Of a stretch of DNA of 64,000 nucleotides, positions 10,946-21,790 are shown one piece after another. The stretch is from Sternotherus odoratus (lineage: Eukaryota; Chordata; Testudines; Kinosternidae): NCBI GenBank assembly GCA_032164245.1, contig JAVMKO010000022.1, positions 11,469,845 to 11,533,844 on the forward strand, in the 5' to 3' direction. The number at the start of each line of letters is the position of its first letter. Positions within the stretch are counted from its first letter, which is position 1. Both the position numbers and the translations under genes were made by a program. Under the pieces are notes generated by a model that searched no databases, was not told the origin of the DNA, and was given only the letters and a program-made list of their open reading frames with translations.

Positions 10946-11580
10946 ATTGCATATAGAATGATGCCCTATGATCTCTAACTCCAAATCCCAGATCTTTACC
11001 ACTTGGGCTAAGGGAGTAAGGGCTCGCTCCCCCCTCCCCTCCAAGTGTAACTTAGGAGACTAAATACCTTTGGGGACCTGGGCCTAAGTCAGGTAAGTAA
11101 TTGAGAATGCAGCATGTGTCTATCATTTGTGGACTATTAACACAGGAGACACACAACAGCCATTGCCAGCACAATGCACATACATCTACAGCTCATAATG
11201 GAATTTACGCTCCAGGTATGTTTCATTATTTACTAATTCTCTCCACATCATTTTGCTTCACAATTAAGCAAATTAGCAACTTTGATGAATATTTAGGCCC
11301 TCTCGCCTCATAAGAGATGAGTTGCAGGCACCCCTGCTGGATTTCCTTTGGAAACCTATTTCAAACTCAAGTTGTTTTTTCTCCCTTTGATGGGTGTGAG
11401 TGAGAGATAATGTGGCCCCCAGGAAAATGATCGCGGTATCCACGTTTCAAACTGGGGCACTCGACTTTAGAAAAGTCTCACAGATCCTTGCAATGTTTAG
11501 TTTCTCTGCCTGGGCATAGCATCATGGACTCAATGCCAAGTAAAATAAACTGTAGAAAATTGTCTAATCCAATTGCCTAG

Positions 11581-11599
11581 TGCATTCTGGGAAGAAGTC
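11581..11599 (-). promoter_or_regulatory. Possible ZNF143/Staf-like motif
   Basis: On the minus strand, ACTTCTTCCCAGAATGCA resembles the ZNF143 core TTCCCAGAATGC. It lies deep in an intron and is a single match, so it may be chance. Confidence 0.25.
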
Positions 11600-11877
11600 C
11601 TAAATTTGTAGCTCTTTATAATAGTTTCTATTACTTAGTGGCTATAATCAGATGACTTAATTAACTACATAGATTTTCTTTTTAGGGAGAAAAATTCCCT
11701 GCTCCTTCTATAAACCATTTATTCTCTGGCATTAAATGACTTTCCAGCTAGAGAATATATTTTCCTCCCACCTCCTTCTCTGCTCTGACATAGTTCATAG
11801 ATGATTTTTTGCAAATGACAATGAACTAGCTAGTGTGACTATAATACTACTACCTCACTGTTATACAACACTTTTCA

Positions 11878-12066
11878 TCTGTAGATTTTAAAACACTTTA
11901 CAAAGGAGGTCAGTAACATTATCCCCGTTTTACAGATGGGGAAAATGAGGCACAGAGAGAAAGTGACTTACCTTGGGCCACTCAGCAGGCCAGTGGCAGA
12001 GTCAGGAACAGAATCCAGATCTTTAGAATCCCAGTCCAGTGGTTTGTCCACTAAGCAACACTGCCT
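11878..12066 (+). repeat. MIR-type SINE, well preserved
   Basis: Near full length: AACACTTTACAAAGGAGGTC, ATTATCCCCGTTTTACAGAT, GGCACAGAGAGAAAGTGACT, CCAGTGGCAGAGTCAGGA and GTTTGTCCACTAAGCAACAC. Confidence 0.85.
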
Positions 12067-13720
12067 ATTGTGTCACTGCCTTCTAGTGGATGGACACAGA
12101 CTGGCTCACATATGCATCATAGGCTCTATAATGCAAACAGCTAACGGAGATTCATCCTTAATTCATGTGGAAGTGGTGTGTGTTTTTAATGTCAGAGGAT
12201 CTGGGTTCTATCACTGAGGAGCTCTTAGTGGCCATGATGTGCAGCATGGTTTAGGATAGCACAAAGCACATAGGTGATTATACATTTGTTAACAGTGTTA
12301 ATTTGCAACCTGAAGACCTTTTGCAATACCTCCCACTCTCCTTCTTTTGGGGGAATTTAATAGGCACACTACAACATGGTGGGCTGCAGCCATGAATTAA
12401 AAAAACAACACACATTCGGACAAGTAACCTGACTCCTCTAAGTTGCGCTGGTCCCAAGCGACAACGATGAGATTGTGATCCCTAGTACAACTCCTTCTAG
12501 CTGTGTCATTCAGAGGTGAGGCTGAGACTAAGCTCTGATTAATTCCAGGAGGAGGCTGAGGAGGCCAGAAGCAATTCAGCTGCGAAAGAAACTCAGGTGC
12601 CCTCCCTTCTAGCTGCAAAAGCTGTGGGCATCTCCTATTTTAACGGCACGGGACTCAAACTGACTTCCCGTTCACCACGGAAACGAGATTAGGGCCCTTG
12701 GGTGCTCTGCAATAATAAAGCAAGAACATACCCCATGTCATACATCGGCGACAAGCTCCCAGTCCTACTTATGGTAAGGAGTCTTTCATTACCTCCTTTT
12801 CAAGCAGGGTGGATGGGACGGGGGGCAGAGCACGTCTGTGCTCACAGGCGCAGAAAGCTCCATGTTCAGCATTGTGTCTCATAGCGACTATGCGGTTAAC
12901 TCAACATGGAAAAACCCACTGACATCTGGACCTCTTCAGATGTAACCTCCCCCCAACCCCCATTCACAACGCACCAGCTCTATTAATCTGTATTATATAG
13001 TTGTGAGCGATGGCCACTAAAATGCTTAACGGAGTCAGTGAACCTAAGAGCCTGGCTTCGCGGCTGGGACCGCTCGTGTTTCCTCATCTCAGAGAGGAAT
13101 GGCTCATACAGCTGTTACAGTTGAGGTCCCATATTATTAACACTGTGTTGGCTCCCTTAAGCCACTGACTCCAGTGGACTGCAGGCCATAAATTTCCATC
13201 ATAATCATTTCAGTTTTGCTTTGTACAGTCTGGTCCCTCTTTTCCGAGGGGCAGTTTATCATGCTCATAAACAGGTTCAGAGGAAAGGCCCCACAGACAG
13301 TAAATATTGGGGAATCTTAGAGAAGCTGACACAGCCAGAAGGCAATGGCTCAGTCACTGACTTTCTCTCTCTGTATCTTAACTTGAAATCTCAGTTTGGT
13401 TTGGAGTGAGTTAATAGCCTGAGCTCTGATCTGGGCTCACAAGTGAGATGAGTTTTAACTTTGTCAGGCTCGTCTTCTGTGGTGTGAAACAGGCTCCAAG
13501 AAATCGCTGCCTGATTTATCACAACAAACTTTTTCTGTTCCAGGGGGTATGGCAGGTCAAGACTGAGGCGCACGGACAGCGCTGAGAGCCTAGGAAGATA
13601 CAAGTCAGGACTAAAGTGCATTAGCAGAGCTCTAAGAATGTAGATAAAGGACTGTGCATGTATCTAAGTACTTAGATGACCCCTATCATATAAGAAACAA
13701 CCATTAATAGAGGTTTCCTC

Positions 13721-13886
13721 ACAAGACCCTTGTAAGACAGGAAAGTATCCCTATTTTAGAGATAGGGAACTGAGGAACAGACTAAGTGACTTGCTCATGA
13801 TCACTCAGGAAGCCTGTGGCAGAGCAGGAATAGACAGCTGTTCTCCTGAATGTCAGTCCAGTGCCCTATCCATTAGACCACCTTTC
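13721..13886 (+). repeat. MIR-type SINE relic
   Basis: GAACTGAGGAACAGACTAAG, TGACTTGCTCATGATCACTC, GCCTGTGGCAGAGCAGGAAT and CCCTATCCATTAGACCACC. Confidence 0.75.
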
Positions 13887-14367
13887 CCAGTATATTGCAT
13901 ACGTGCTTGAGACTAGAATCGAGGAAGTAGCCAAAAGTCCGAATTGGGGCAACTGATGGAGCTCAGGGGTGGTGGAGGACAGGGCTAGCACAGCAAGAGA
14001 TGAGGCAACTGAACACTCAGTTGCATTGGAAGAACTTGCTTGCACAGCATCTGCCTGTAGCATGTTCTGGTTCCAGCCCTGTTTGCAACAATCACTCGCT
14101 TTCATAAGCATTTTTAAAAAAACAAACAAACCTCTCACTAAATCCAGAAAACAACAAAATCATACCGGGCATTCCAGCAAAGCTATGCAAAATCAGCCTC
14201 CTGCCAAACTTGCTGAGGGGAATGAATGGGTGAGTCTTGTTGTGCTTGGGACATATTTTCCTAGCAGACTAAGATCCAAATTCCCAAACCAAACTCAGCC
14301 CAATCACCGATTTCTTACAGACAATAGTATGCTAGGATGGAAGGAAGTTCTTTCACCCCTCATGCAC

Positions 14368-14445
14368 AGAATCATAGAATATCAGGGCTGGAAGGGACCT
14401 CAAGAGGTCATCTAGTCCAATTCTTGCTCAAAACAGGACCAGTTC
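14368..14445 (-). mobile_element. CR1 LINE 3'-end fragment
   Basis: AGAATCATAGAATATCAGGG and CTGGAAGGGACCTCAAGAGG are the reverse complement of the CR1 3' end with its ATTCTATG-type tail. The fragment sits about 140 bp past the splice donor of the plexin exon. Confidence 0.85.
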
Positions 14446-14581
14446 CCAACAGATGGCAGTCTCTGGTCAATTAAGCCTCCTTTGGCACTGTACCTACTTG
14501 TACTGACCCCTGAACTGTGGCTCAGGTGCATTACACAGGGGTAAAGTTGCAGCCACAGAGGTGTTAAAGAGCACTGTTTAC

Positions 14582-14716
14582 CTGTCTTTCCGACATGACA
14601 TACAGATACTTCTGGTCGATGGAGAAGGCCATGTCTCGAAGGATAGGGCTCCCGTCCTTGAAAACTGGGACCATTTCATATTGAATTCCACCATGGGGGG
14701 GCCCATCGGCTCGGAT
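14582..14716 (-). CDS. PLXNA2: Plexin-A2 internal exon, end of the Sema domain
   Basis: On the minus strand this 135-bp stretch is open for exactly 45 codons, starting ATC CGA GCC GAT and ending TCG GAA AGA CAG. It is bounded by a pyrimidine-rich acceptor (tcctctcctttttccag) and a donor CAG|GTAAAC, so both splice phases are 0. The peptide begins [10 protein letters not shown] and ends [10 protein letters not shown], with [13 protein letters not shown] in between. In class-A plexins this is the last beta-propeller blade of the extracellular Sema domain, which binds semaphorins; the next exon should begin the first PSI domain. Plexin A2 is a single-pass neuronal receptor for semaphorins acting with neuropilins. 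[10 protein letters not shown] fits PLXNA2 better than my recollection of PLXNA4 (IRVDGPRG...). The class-A plexin call is firm; the paralogue rests on memory. The neighbouring exons are not in the window. The small CR1 relic at 14368-14445 lies about 140 bp past the donor. Confidence 0.88.
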
Positions 14717-15021
14717 CTGGAAAAAGGAGAGGAAGACGACAGGTTATGTCACTACAGCTGAAAGTGCAAAAGCGCAGGCAGGCTAGAAACCAAATGCAGA
14801 ATCAGTGTTTGCATACTGGAGATAAGGCAGGGAGTACTTCTACATCTCAGTGCAACATTACTTCCAGACATTATGAGAAGCAGTGAGACTTCCAGCTAGG
14901 AAATGTGGAAGGGCTGGGAAGCTGGCATGGAAAAACGGCAACTTCACAGGCTGATCGCAATTGCCTCACTCCTACCTTGCTCTCTTCCCACCTGGCTGTT
15001 GGATTCAGCTGTGGCCTTTTG

Positions 15022-15140
15022 TCTTAAGCTTAGATTACAAGATCTTTGGGGCAGGGACATTGATCACTGTATGTACAGCACATGGCGCAATTCAACCCTG
15101 GTCTCTGGGTTCTTCCACAATAACAATGACAAATAATAAA
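15022..15140 (+). repeat. L3/CR1-like 3'-end fragment
   Basis: TTAGATTACAAGATCTTTGG, GGCAGGGACATTGATCACTG and TGTACAGCACATGGCGCAAT, ending in an AATAATAAA-like tail. Confidence 0.6.
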
Positions 15141-15364
15141 GAAAACCTTTCCAGATCCTCAGCTAATATAAATGTGTGTCATTCTATTGATGTTATGACT
15201 CGACTGAACTTTGGGGAAAAGGAAAGAGATTCTGAAATAAATTGCCTTTCCACATATGTCTTCTACTGAATCAGGGAAGAGCAATAACCCTGGACTATGT
15301 GAAAACAACAAACAAAAAGGTACTCCACTGTTACTTTTAAGCCTGCCCTATACACAGACACTTG

Positions 15365-15450
15365 GAGCTGGATGGCCAAAAGTGCTCAGCATTCAACATG
15401 CACTCAGTGTGAGTTGAGTTCTTCTGAAAATCAGACCACTAAATGCTTGA
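15365..15450. repeat. Palindromic dispersed repeat relic
   Basis: AAAAGTGCTCAGCATTCAAC and GAGTTCTTCTGAAAATCAG fit the 'gtgctcagca...tctgaaaatcag' sauropsid palindrome. Related relics are at 35940-36035 and 40135-40222. Confidence 0.4.
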
Positions 15451-16015
15451 ATGGGACCTGAGCTCTCTGGAAACCTGATCTGGATTGTGGATGCTAAGGC
15501 TGTGTGAAAATTTTGCCCATGGATTCTGATCGGATTTATACTAGATAATTCCATTGATTTATACTAGTAGAATTCCAAATCAGTTACTCCTGATTTGTAC
15601 TTGTGCGAGAGGAGAATCAGGGTCTTTATGGTTATACCGTGACTTTGGGAACACGCGTTATAACAATAAACCATTTAAAATTATTGACCATCTATGACTT
15701 CCCATTTTCCCACAACCCCAAATTCAATATTACATCTGTCAAAACAGGGGAGTGGGTAGTTTTTAGGAGTATGATTGGTAAATATTGCATATTTATTTAG
15801 AGATAGAAGCTGGATCTGATTTGATTTACAGTGGCCACTCTTCTATTCTAGTCAGGTTCCTATACTGCTCATCACCATGGTATCTGAGCTCCTTTCAGAA
15901 GTGCATTAAGTGAAATGACTATCATTTGTCACACACATGCTTCTTTGTCTTCCTTTCTTCTCTGACTCAGGGACAAAATGGTGAGTGAATTTAAAAAAAA
16001 ACCCAACACACACTT

Positions 16016-16095
16016 TGGATGAGATTTTCAAAAGCATCTAATTCTAAGTGATTCCGAATCACACGTCCTAATGAAAGGGGACCTATGCCTCTAAA
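16016..16095. repeat. Palindromic dispersed repeat relic
   Basis: GAGATTTTCAAAAGCATCTA and CCTCTAAAATCACTCG flank a decayed centre; same class as 3820-3925. Confidence 0.4.
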
Positions 16096-16267
16096 ATCAC
16101 TCGTTTGAAATTCACTTTTGGTTACGCTAGAGCTATGCCCAGTGCATACTGGGTCTGAGAGCAGAACCAGCCCCAAAGTTTCATGCTATAAGAGCATCCA
16201 GGAAGAGGACTGACTCATGGTGACTGTCATATCCTCTCCCCAGGGCGAAGTCCTTTAAAATATTAAG

Positions 16268-16553
16268 GTAACAAAGAGTCCTGTGGCACCTTAAAGACTA
16301 ACTAAAGTATTGAAGCATAAGCTTTCGTGGGCTAATACCCACTAAAGTATTGAAGCATAAGCTTTCGTGGGCTAATACCCACTAAAGTATTGAAGCATAA
16401 GCTTTTGTGGGCTAATACCCATGGCTTGCATCTGACGAAGTGGGTATTAGCCCACAAAAGCTTATGCTTCAATACTTTAGTTAGTCTTTAAGGTGCCACA
16501 GGACTCTTTGTTACCTCTGCTATTCCAGACTAACACGGCTACCTCTCTGATTC
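16268..16553. mobile_element. Fold-back retroelement with 40-bp tandem triplication
   Basis: The left arm starts GTAACAAAGAGTCCTGTGGC and reads into three head-to-tail 40-bp units (16301-16340, 16341-16380, 16381-16420). It then turns, and the right arm (about 16424-16553) runs back in inverted orientation through TTAGTCTTTAAGGTGCCACA to CTACCTCTCTGATTC. The whole structure is flanked by one exact 13-bp duplication, ttaaaatattaag (16255-16267, 16554-16566), so it integrated as one piece. Unit 3 and the right arm share a variant (TTTTGTGGG / CCCACAAAA) absent from units 1 and 2. Class uncertain: Penelope-like element or a SINE. Confidence 0.88.
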
Positions 16554-16578
16554 TTAAAATATTAAGCCACTGAGGACG

Positions 16579-16720
16579 GAGTCTGTCACGTTCCGAGATG
16601 ATATGGTTCTCTGAGATGATATGCCAGAAATCACAGGTCCCAGCGAGAAACCTCTAGCCAAAGCACAAGCTGCCAAGTGGATGGATAAATAGCTCAGTGG
16701 TTACATGGCTTGTTTAGTTC
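16579..16720 (+). repeat. Inverted duplicate, left copy
   Basis: The reverse complement of 18121-18261 aligns end to end over about 142 bp with roughly 17 differences. Shared exact text includes CTCTGAGATGATATGCCA and AGCCAAAGCACAAGCTGCCA. The 3' part GGATAAATAGCTCAGTGGTT looks like a Pol III box A, so both may be copies of a tRNA-related dispersed repeat and not a local duplication. Confidence 0.75.
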
Positions 16721-17429
16721 GAAGGTCTCCCAGTCTTTTGGCATGGTGATTTGAAGCTGGATGATACAAATCCCTCTCCCTGCAGGAAAACCCTACGCAG
16801 CTATAATAAACCCCACTAGTGGTGAAAGGCATGCCGCTCTGGAGATCACACCACCTCTTCCAAAAATTAATAATTTATGCCCTTGAGGGCTCAGAGAAAA
16901 AACAAACAATTTACATTGTGTCTTTCCTACCAGGATTTGCATATTTAAACAGCCATTTGATTGCAACATGGTGTCTACATGACACCAAGCTGCAAACACT
17001 GGCAACCGTCCGGCCGGGGGATTAGACCAGCCATGTGAGCCAAAGGCTCCGGAGTGCCCACTGATGGCCCAGTGTTTCTCAGGGCCAGAGATACTGTTAC
17101 ATGCTGGCCAGCAAGCCACAGCATGTGCACCTGCCCTGCTAGGAAAGGGAAGCACAGGGGTGACCAGAGTCTTGGAAAAACCTCTCATCGCCAGGAAGCC
17201 ATCTGCTGCATGCTCCTATTGGGCTGGCTTGCTAGATCCCAGCCGGCTGCTCAATTACTCCATGCCTGACTGCTGGGGCTGAGGCATGAAGAATCCAGGC
17301 TTGGAGGAGGCTGATTCTTTAGAAAAGGCAATGGAGCTTGTGGAGGAGCAATGTAACAATTCTTTTGTCTGACAGGCAGTGTGCAGCAGAGGGTGGGGGG
17401 AATCCCTGTTTTGGGATTAGGATTCAGAA

Positions 17430-17590
17430 CTGGGAACCAGGAGAGCCTGGGATCGAGTACTTGACTCTGCTCCAAACTCACTATATAGCCCTTTGTCAAG
17501 TCACTTCATGGGGGAATTGTGAGTGGCTCAGCACCAGTGGAAAAATCAGGCGTGTGTCTGAGCCTCAATTTCTCTGCCTGTAAAATGGAG
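17430..17590 (-). repeat. MIR-type SINE relic
   Basis: Reverse orientation: TTTGTCAAGTCACTTCATGG, then AGCCTCAATTTCTCTGCCTG and TAAAATGGAGCCAATAA. Confidence 0.7.
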
Positions 17591-18120
17591 CCAATAACCC
17601 TGATCCTCCTTTGTTAAACACCTAAAACCTGTTTGCAAAAGATGCCATACCAGTGTGAAATGCCTTTATCAGACTCATAGAGAAGGGAAGTCACCCACAA
17701 GCCATCAATAAATACAGCAACTTGTTTGGAAGAGCCATGGGTGCCTCCATGCCAGACTAGAATGGCGAGTTGCCTTTGAATGTGCTGACATGTTTATTTT
17801 CTGGGCATCTCTTCTGTGTCTTCTGAGAAGAGAGGCAGGTACCTTCTACCATACTGATGATTATCCTCCTCGGGAAAGGATGGAAGTGCTGGGATAGTCC
17901 TATCAGCCACAATGGTGATGGATTCGCCATTACTCACTCTACTTTCTGTTGACACTTAAAACAGACCGAAGAGAGAATGTAAGGCTTGCGGGGGAGCCCC
18001 ATGATGCTTTGCAGTTAAGCTAACTTTAAGGAATGGAATTTTTCTAAGCAATAACCTTTAGACATTGCTGCAGCAGATATCATAGGAATATTAACCACAA
18101 ATGTGTGTCATAGGTATGAA

Positions 18121-18261
18121 GAACTGAACAAACCATGTGACCACTGAGCCATTTATCCATCTGCTTGGCAGCTTGTGCTTTGGCTAGATCTTTCTTGCTG
18201 GAACCTGTGAATTTGGCATATCATCTCAGAGGGCCATATCATTGCAGAACGTGGCAGACTC
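18121..18261 (-). repeat. Inverted duplicate, right copy
   Basis: Partner of 16579-16720. On the minus strand it contains AGCCAAAGCACAAGCTGCCA and GGATAAATGGCTCAGTGGTC. The 1.4 kb between the copies is not duplicated. Confidence 0.75.
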
Positions 18262-18742
18262 GTTGTTAGTGTTCTTAACAACATAACCCCACAAAATGTT
18301 GGAATGATATGCAATAAAGAGTAATAAGGACATAATTGCCCTGAGCAAACAGGAAGAAGTAGAGACCATTTGGAGTCTGAATGCAGGCTGTCAGCTAACT
18401 ACAAGGCAGGTGTTGGGAACTGTATGTCTCTCTGAATATGTGCTCTCTTTACTCTTAATCCATACAAGCAATTATGTGATTTTTATGAGGTTTGTTTTTA
18501 TTAAACCAATCTGGACTTCACCAAACATATACTCACAATTAAATTAATCAATTAATTGGTTATTGATTGACAAATTATTAATGATCAGTTATTAACATTT
18601 GTGTTCACTATAGCACCTTAGTGGAGCGTAAAAAAAGGCATGGTATCATGAATCACAGAGCCCTTCCAGTGTATGGCTGGTATGAAATAGGCACACAGTC
18701 CTTCAGACTTTCCGACCTATTGCTATCTTTCTTGTGGAGGGT

Positions 18743-18910
18743 TTCCTGCTCTGCAGGGTGAATTTCACTTCACAACACTGAGTTCCTGTTAAATCAACAG
18801 CCACAAAATCACACTTTCCCTTCCCTCAGGTAATGTCCAAAACATCAGCTCTTTCAGACCTTCGCGCAGGGGGAAGTTGAAGGTTCCAGGACTGTATCTC
18901 AGTCATTTAA
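18743..18910 (+). repeat. Unassigned dispersed repeat (pair with 8948-9060)
   Basis: See 8948-9060. Longer here, with CAACAGCCACAAAATCACAC between the shared blocks. Confidence 0.45.
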
Positions 18911-19358
18911 ACTGAGGTGCAAAATCAGTCCCACACTGCTCCTTTCCTCCTGGAGTCCCTGCATCGGCACAAGCTGCCAGGAGCCATGTAGTTGATCAAG
19001 TGCCCTCTATAACCTCCCTGCTCCGTTAGTCACTCTTGCCTTTACCAGCTGCTACATCTCCAAGCCTAAAATGTTCTCTCAGCATCTATCTTCCTCTGCC
19101 TAGCTCTCTCTCTCTCTCCATCCACCCATCGTTAAACTAGCTGTTTAAAGCTGTTTCCATGGCAACAGTCTCTAAAGTCTGTAAAAACGTCTGATTGTAA
19201 TTTGTGGAGCATTTACTGGCAGCTGCCAGGCCTGCTGGGGTGGCAACTTTCACTCACAGAGACACAGCCCGACTCGAGCCTATGAAGAGGACACACTGTC
19301 ATTTCCCATTGTTCTCCTGTTTCCTTGACCAACAGACATGCCTATTCCTAGTCATTTT

Positions 19359-19512
19359 AGAGATAGGGAGGCCTAGTGGATTAAGCACTGGACCGGGACT
19401 CAGGAGATCTGTGCTCAGTTCCAGTACTGCCATGTACTCCTTGGGTGACCTCTGGCAAGACACTTAACCTGTGCCTCAGTTCCTCCTCTGTAAAAAGGGG
19501 ATAACAACAACT
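19359..19512 (-). repeat. MIR-type SINE relic
   Basis: Reverse orientation: GGCCTAGTGGATTAAGCACT, GGGTGACCTCTGGCAAGACA, CTTAACCTGTGCCTCAGTTC and CTCTGTAAAAAGGGGATAA. Confidence 0.8.
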
Positions 19513-19700
19513 CCTCCTCCCTTTCCCCACGTTTTTTTCTGAGCAAGCCACAAACTCTGTGGTCTCTTACCATGTCTATGGAGAGCATATAACATAGTGG
19601 CATTTTGCAAGACTGCTGGCCAAATGAATGGTTAGGGAATGATGTATGTAGAGTTCACATAGACTCATTCTAGCGATATCAGTAGAATAAATGCATGCAT

Positions 19701-19729
19701 GAGAGAGAGGAGAGAGAGCGAGAGAGAGC
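19701..19729 (+). repeat. (GA)n simple repeat
   Basis: Interrupted GAGAGAG tract. Confidence 0.9.
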
Positions 19730-20506
19730 TCTGCAGTATCTAAAGGGTTAAAACTGGACTGGGATTTAGGAGGGGAGGTAACCAGCCAGGTGAGCTGTGT
19801 GGCACTCACACACCTGGTTGCTTTTAATCTGCCCTCTGAGCTGCTATTCGCCTGTAGAGAGTCAGTTATATTAAACTCTGTGCCTGGAGCAAGATTTGTC
19901 AGCTCAGGTACACAAGCTCTGAGAACGGTTACAAGAGGCTGTCGGGGGCTGGGCGGGGAGTGCACAGCTGAGCGGGAGGCAGCTGCAAGCAAGCTGTGTG
20001 GTCCAAGTTCATTTGGGCTTGGGCTGCTGGAGAGAAATACCATAAATATTCACCACCTTCCAGAAGGGATCCCGCTCTCCTAGGGAAGAGGCATTCACTT
20101 CAGCTCCATTTCTCTCTGTAGTTGGCTCCTGCTTTGTGCTGTTATTACATGCACTAAACTGCCACCCTTCACCTCTCCCAGAATCTGGGCCATGGTTCCT
20201 CCTCAAATATTCCCTGAGATATTTCAGGCCCTGACTGGGGGAGAGAAGTCATCACCCTATATATAAATGCTCGGGGATTGTTCACCCCAATACGCCTCTT
20301 CAGAGGATAGTCACGCGTCAGCTAGCACCGCTTCTCTCCTTTCTGATTGGCCACAAAGGGCCACTCTCCTCCTTCCTTCCATCTGAGAGACCAGAGAAGC
20401 CATTTCATTCTTGGGGTGCGCAGTAACTCAGACTTCTCTGATAATTGTCCCTGCTCCCAGAACCAAGCACAAAATCTCCAAAGTCCAGCTGTCTGGCCTA
20501 ACATCA

Positions 20507-21790
20507 TGGAATCATAGAGGATCAGGGTTCGAAGGGACCTCAGGAGGTATCATCCTAGCCAGAGCTTTGTCAAACTGGGTCTTAAAAACCTCAAAGAATG
20601 GAGATTCCACCACCTCCCTAGGTAACCCATTCCAGTGCTTCACCACCCTCCTAGTGAATTTTTTTCCCTAATATTCAACCGAAACCTCCCCCATTGAAAC
20701 TTGAGACCGTTACTCCTAGTTCTGTCATCTGCTACCCCTGAGAACAGGCTAGACCCATCGTCTTTAGAATCCCCTTTCTGGTAGTTGAAAGCAGCTATCA
20801 AATCCCTCCCCCCCATTCTTCTCTTCCGCAGACTAAACAATCCTAGTTCCCTCTGCCTCTTCTCATACATCATGTCCTCCAGCCCCCTAATCATTTTTGT
20901 TGCCCTCCGCTGGAGTCTTTCCAATTTTTCCACAACCTTCTTCTTGTGTGGGGCCCAAAACTGGACACAGTACTCCAGATGTAACAAAGTCCTGTGGCAT
21001 CTTAAAGACTAGCTATAAAGTTTTGAAGCATAAGCTTTCGTGGGCTAATACCCACTTCGTTGGATGCAAGCAGTGGCCACTGCTTGCATCCGATGAAGTG
21101 GGTATTAGCCCACGAAAGCTTATGCTTCAAAACTTTATAGTTAGTCTTTAAGGTGCCACAGGACTTTGTTACCTCTGCTATTCCAGACTAACACGGCTAC
21201 CTCTCTGATTCTAGTACTCCAGATGTGGCCTCACCAATGGCGAATAGAGGGGAATAATCACATCCCTCGAACTGCTGGCCATGATCCTACTTATACAGTC
21301 CAAAATGTCGTTAGCCTTCTTGGCAACAAGGGCACATTGTTGACTCCTATCCATCTTCTTGTCCACTGTAACCCCTAGGTCCTTTTCTGCAGAACTGCTG
21401 CCTAGCCACTCCGTTCCTTGTGGATCCAGTGCATGGGATTCTTCTGTCCTAAGTGCGGGACTCTAAACTTGTCTTTGTTGAACCTCATCAGATTTCTTTT
21501 GGCCCATTCCTTTGACTTGTCTAGGTCCCCTGTATCTTATCCCTACCTTCCAGCATATCTACCACTCCTCTCAGTTTAGTGTCATCTGCAAACCTGCCAA
21601 GGGTGCAGTCCACACCGTCATCCAGATCATTAACGAAGATATTGAACAAAACTGGCCCGAAGCACTACGCTTGATACCAGCTGCCAACTAGACATGGAGC
21701 CATTGATCACTACCCGTTGAGCCCGATGATCTAGCCAGCTTTCTATCCACCTTATAGTCCACGAGAGCTCTTCCCTCATTCTTCTGACAG
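20507..21790 (-). mobile_element. CR1 LINE, 5'-truncated, ORF2 remnant, split by a fold-back element
   Basis: Read on the minus strand this is the end of CR1 ORF2. Landmarks in order are [17 protein letters not shown] (about 21755-21700), [10 protein letters not shown], the reverse-transcriptase motif FADDTKL (near 21600-21580), then after the insertion [19 protein letters not shown] and [18 protein letters not shown]. The 3' end is at GGAATCATAGAGG near 20507. The frame is shifted and has stops (for example after the dinucleotide changes near 21540), so the copy is dead. A fold-back retroelement interrupts it at 20982-21212. The 5' truncation point near 21790 is approximate. Confidence 0.92.
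20982..21212. mobile_element. Fold-back retroelement with perfect palindromic centre
   Basis: Two inverted arms of about 95 bp pair with about 4 mismatches. The left arm runs TAACAAAGTCCTGTGGCATC to GCAAGCAGTGG; the right arm starts CCACTGCTTGCATCCGATGA and carries on past the pairing region to GGCTACCTCTCTGATTCT. The junction AGTGGCCACT is a perfect palindrome. One exact 13-bp duplication, agtactccagatg (20969-20981, 21213-21225), flanks the whole. Both arms lack the same GA dinucleotide seen in other copies (CAAAGTCC for CAAAGAGTCC), so they share a template. Inserted into a CR1 copy. Confidence 0.92.

Larger units (their letters stand above)
1..14581 (-). other. PLXNA2: Intron following the PLXNA2 exon (partial)
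   Basis: This is sequence downstream of the exon on the coding strand, with no further plexin exon recognised; the next exon should encode the Cys-rich PSI module, and I see no such frame. Repeats are listed separately. I see nothing beyond ordinary unique intron in 1-247, 633-767, 1093-1344, 1476-2479, 2585-3088 (contains a T-run near 2720), 3229-3819, 5337-5537, 5746-5992, 6363-7065, 7191-7544, 7581-8044, 9061-9549, 9746-10739, 10946-11580, 11600-11877, 12067-13720 and 13887-14367. Assignment as intron depends on the exon call. Confidence 0.7.

Noticed and set aside
13969..14415. 148-codon plus-strand frame
   Set aside because: Runs from unique sequence into a CR1 3' end; composite by chance.
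16685..16725. Possible tRNA gene (AGCTCAGTGGTTA box A)
   Set aside because: No closing cloverleaf or box B at the right distance; better explained as a SINE-like repeat with a second copy at 18121-18261.
19576..20043. 155-codon minus-strand frame
   Set aside because: Ser/Leu-rich, crosses the GA repeat, no domain.
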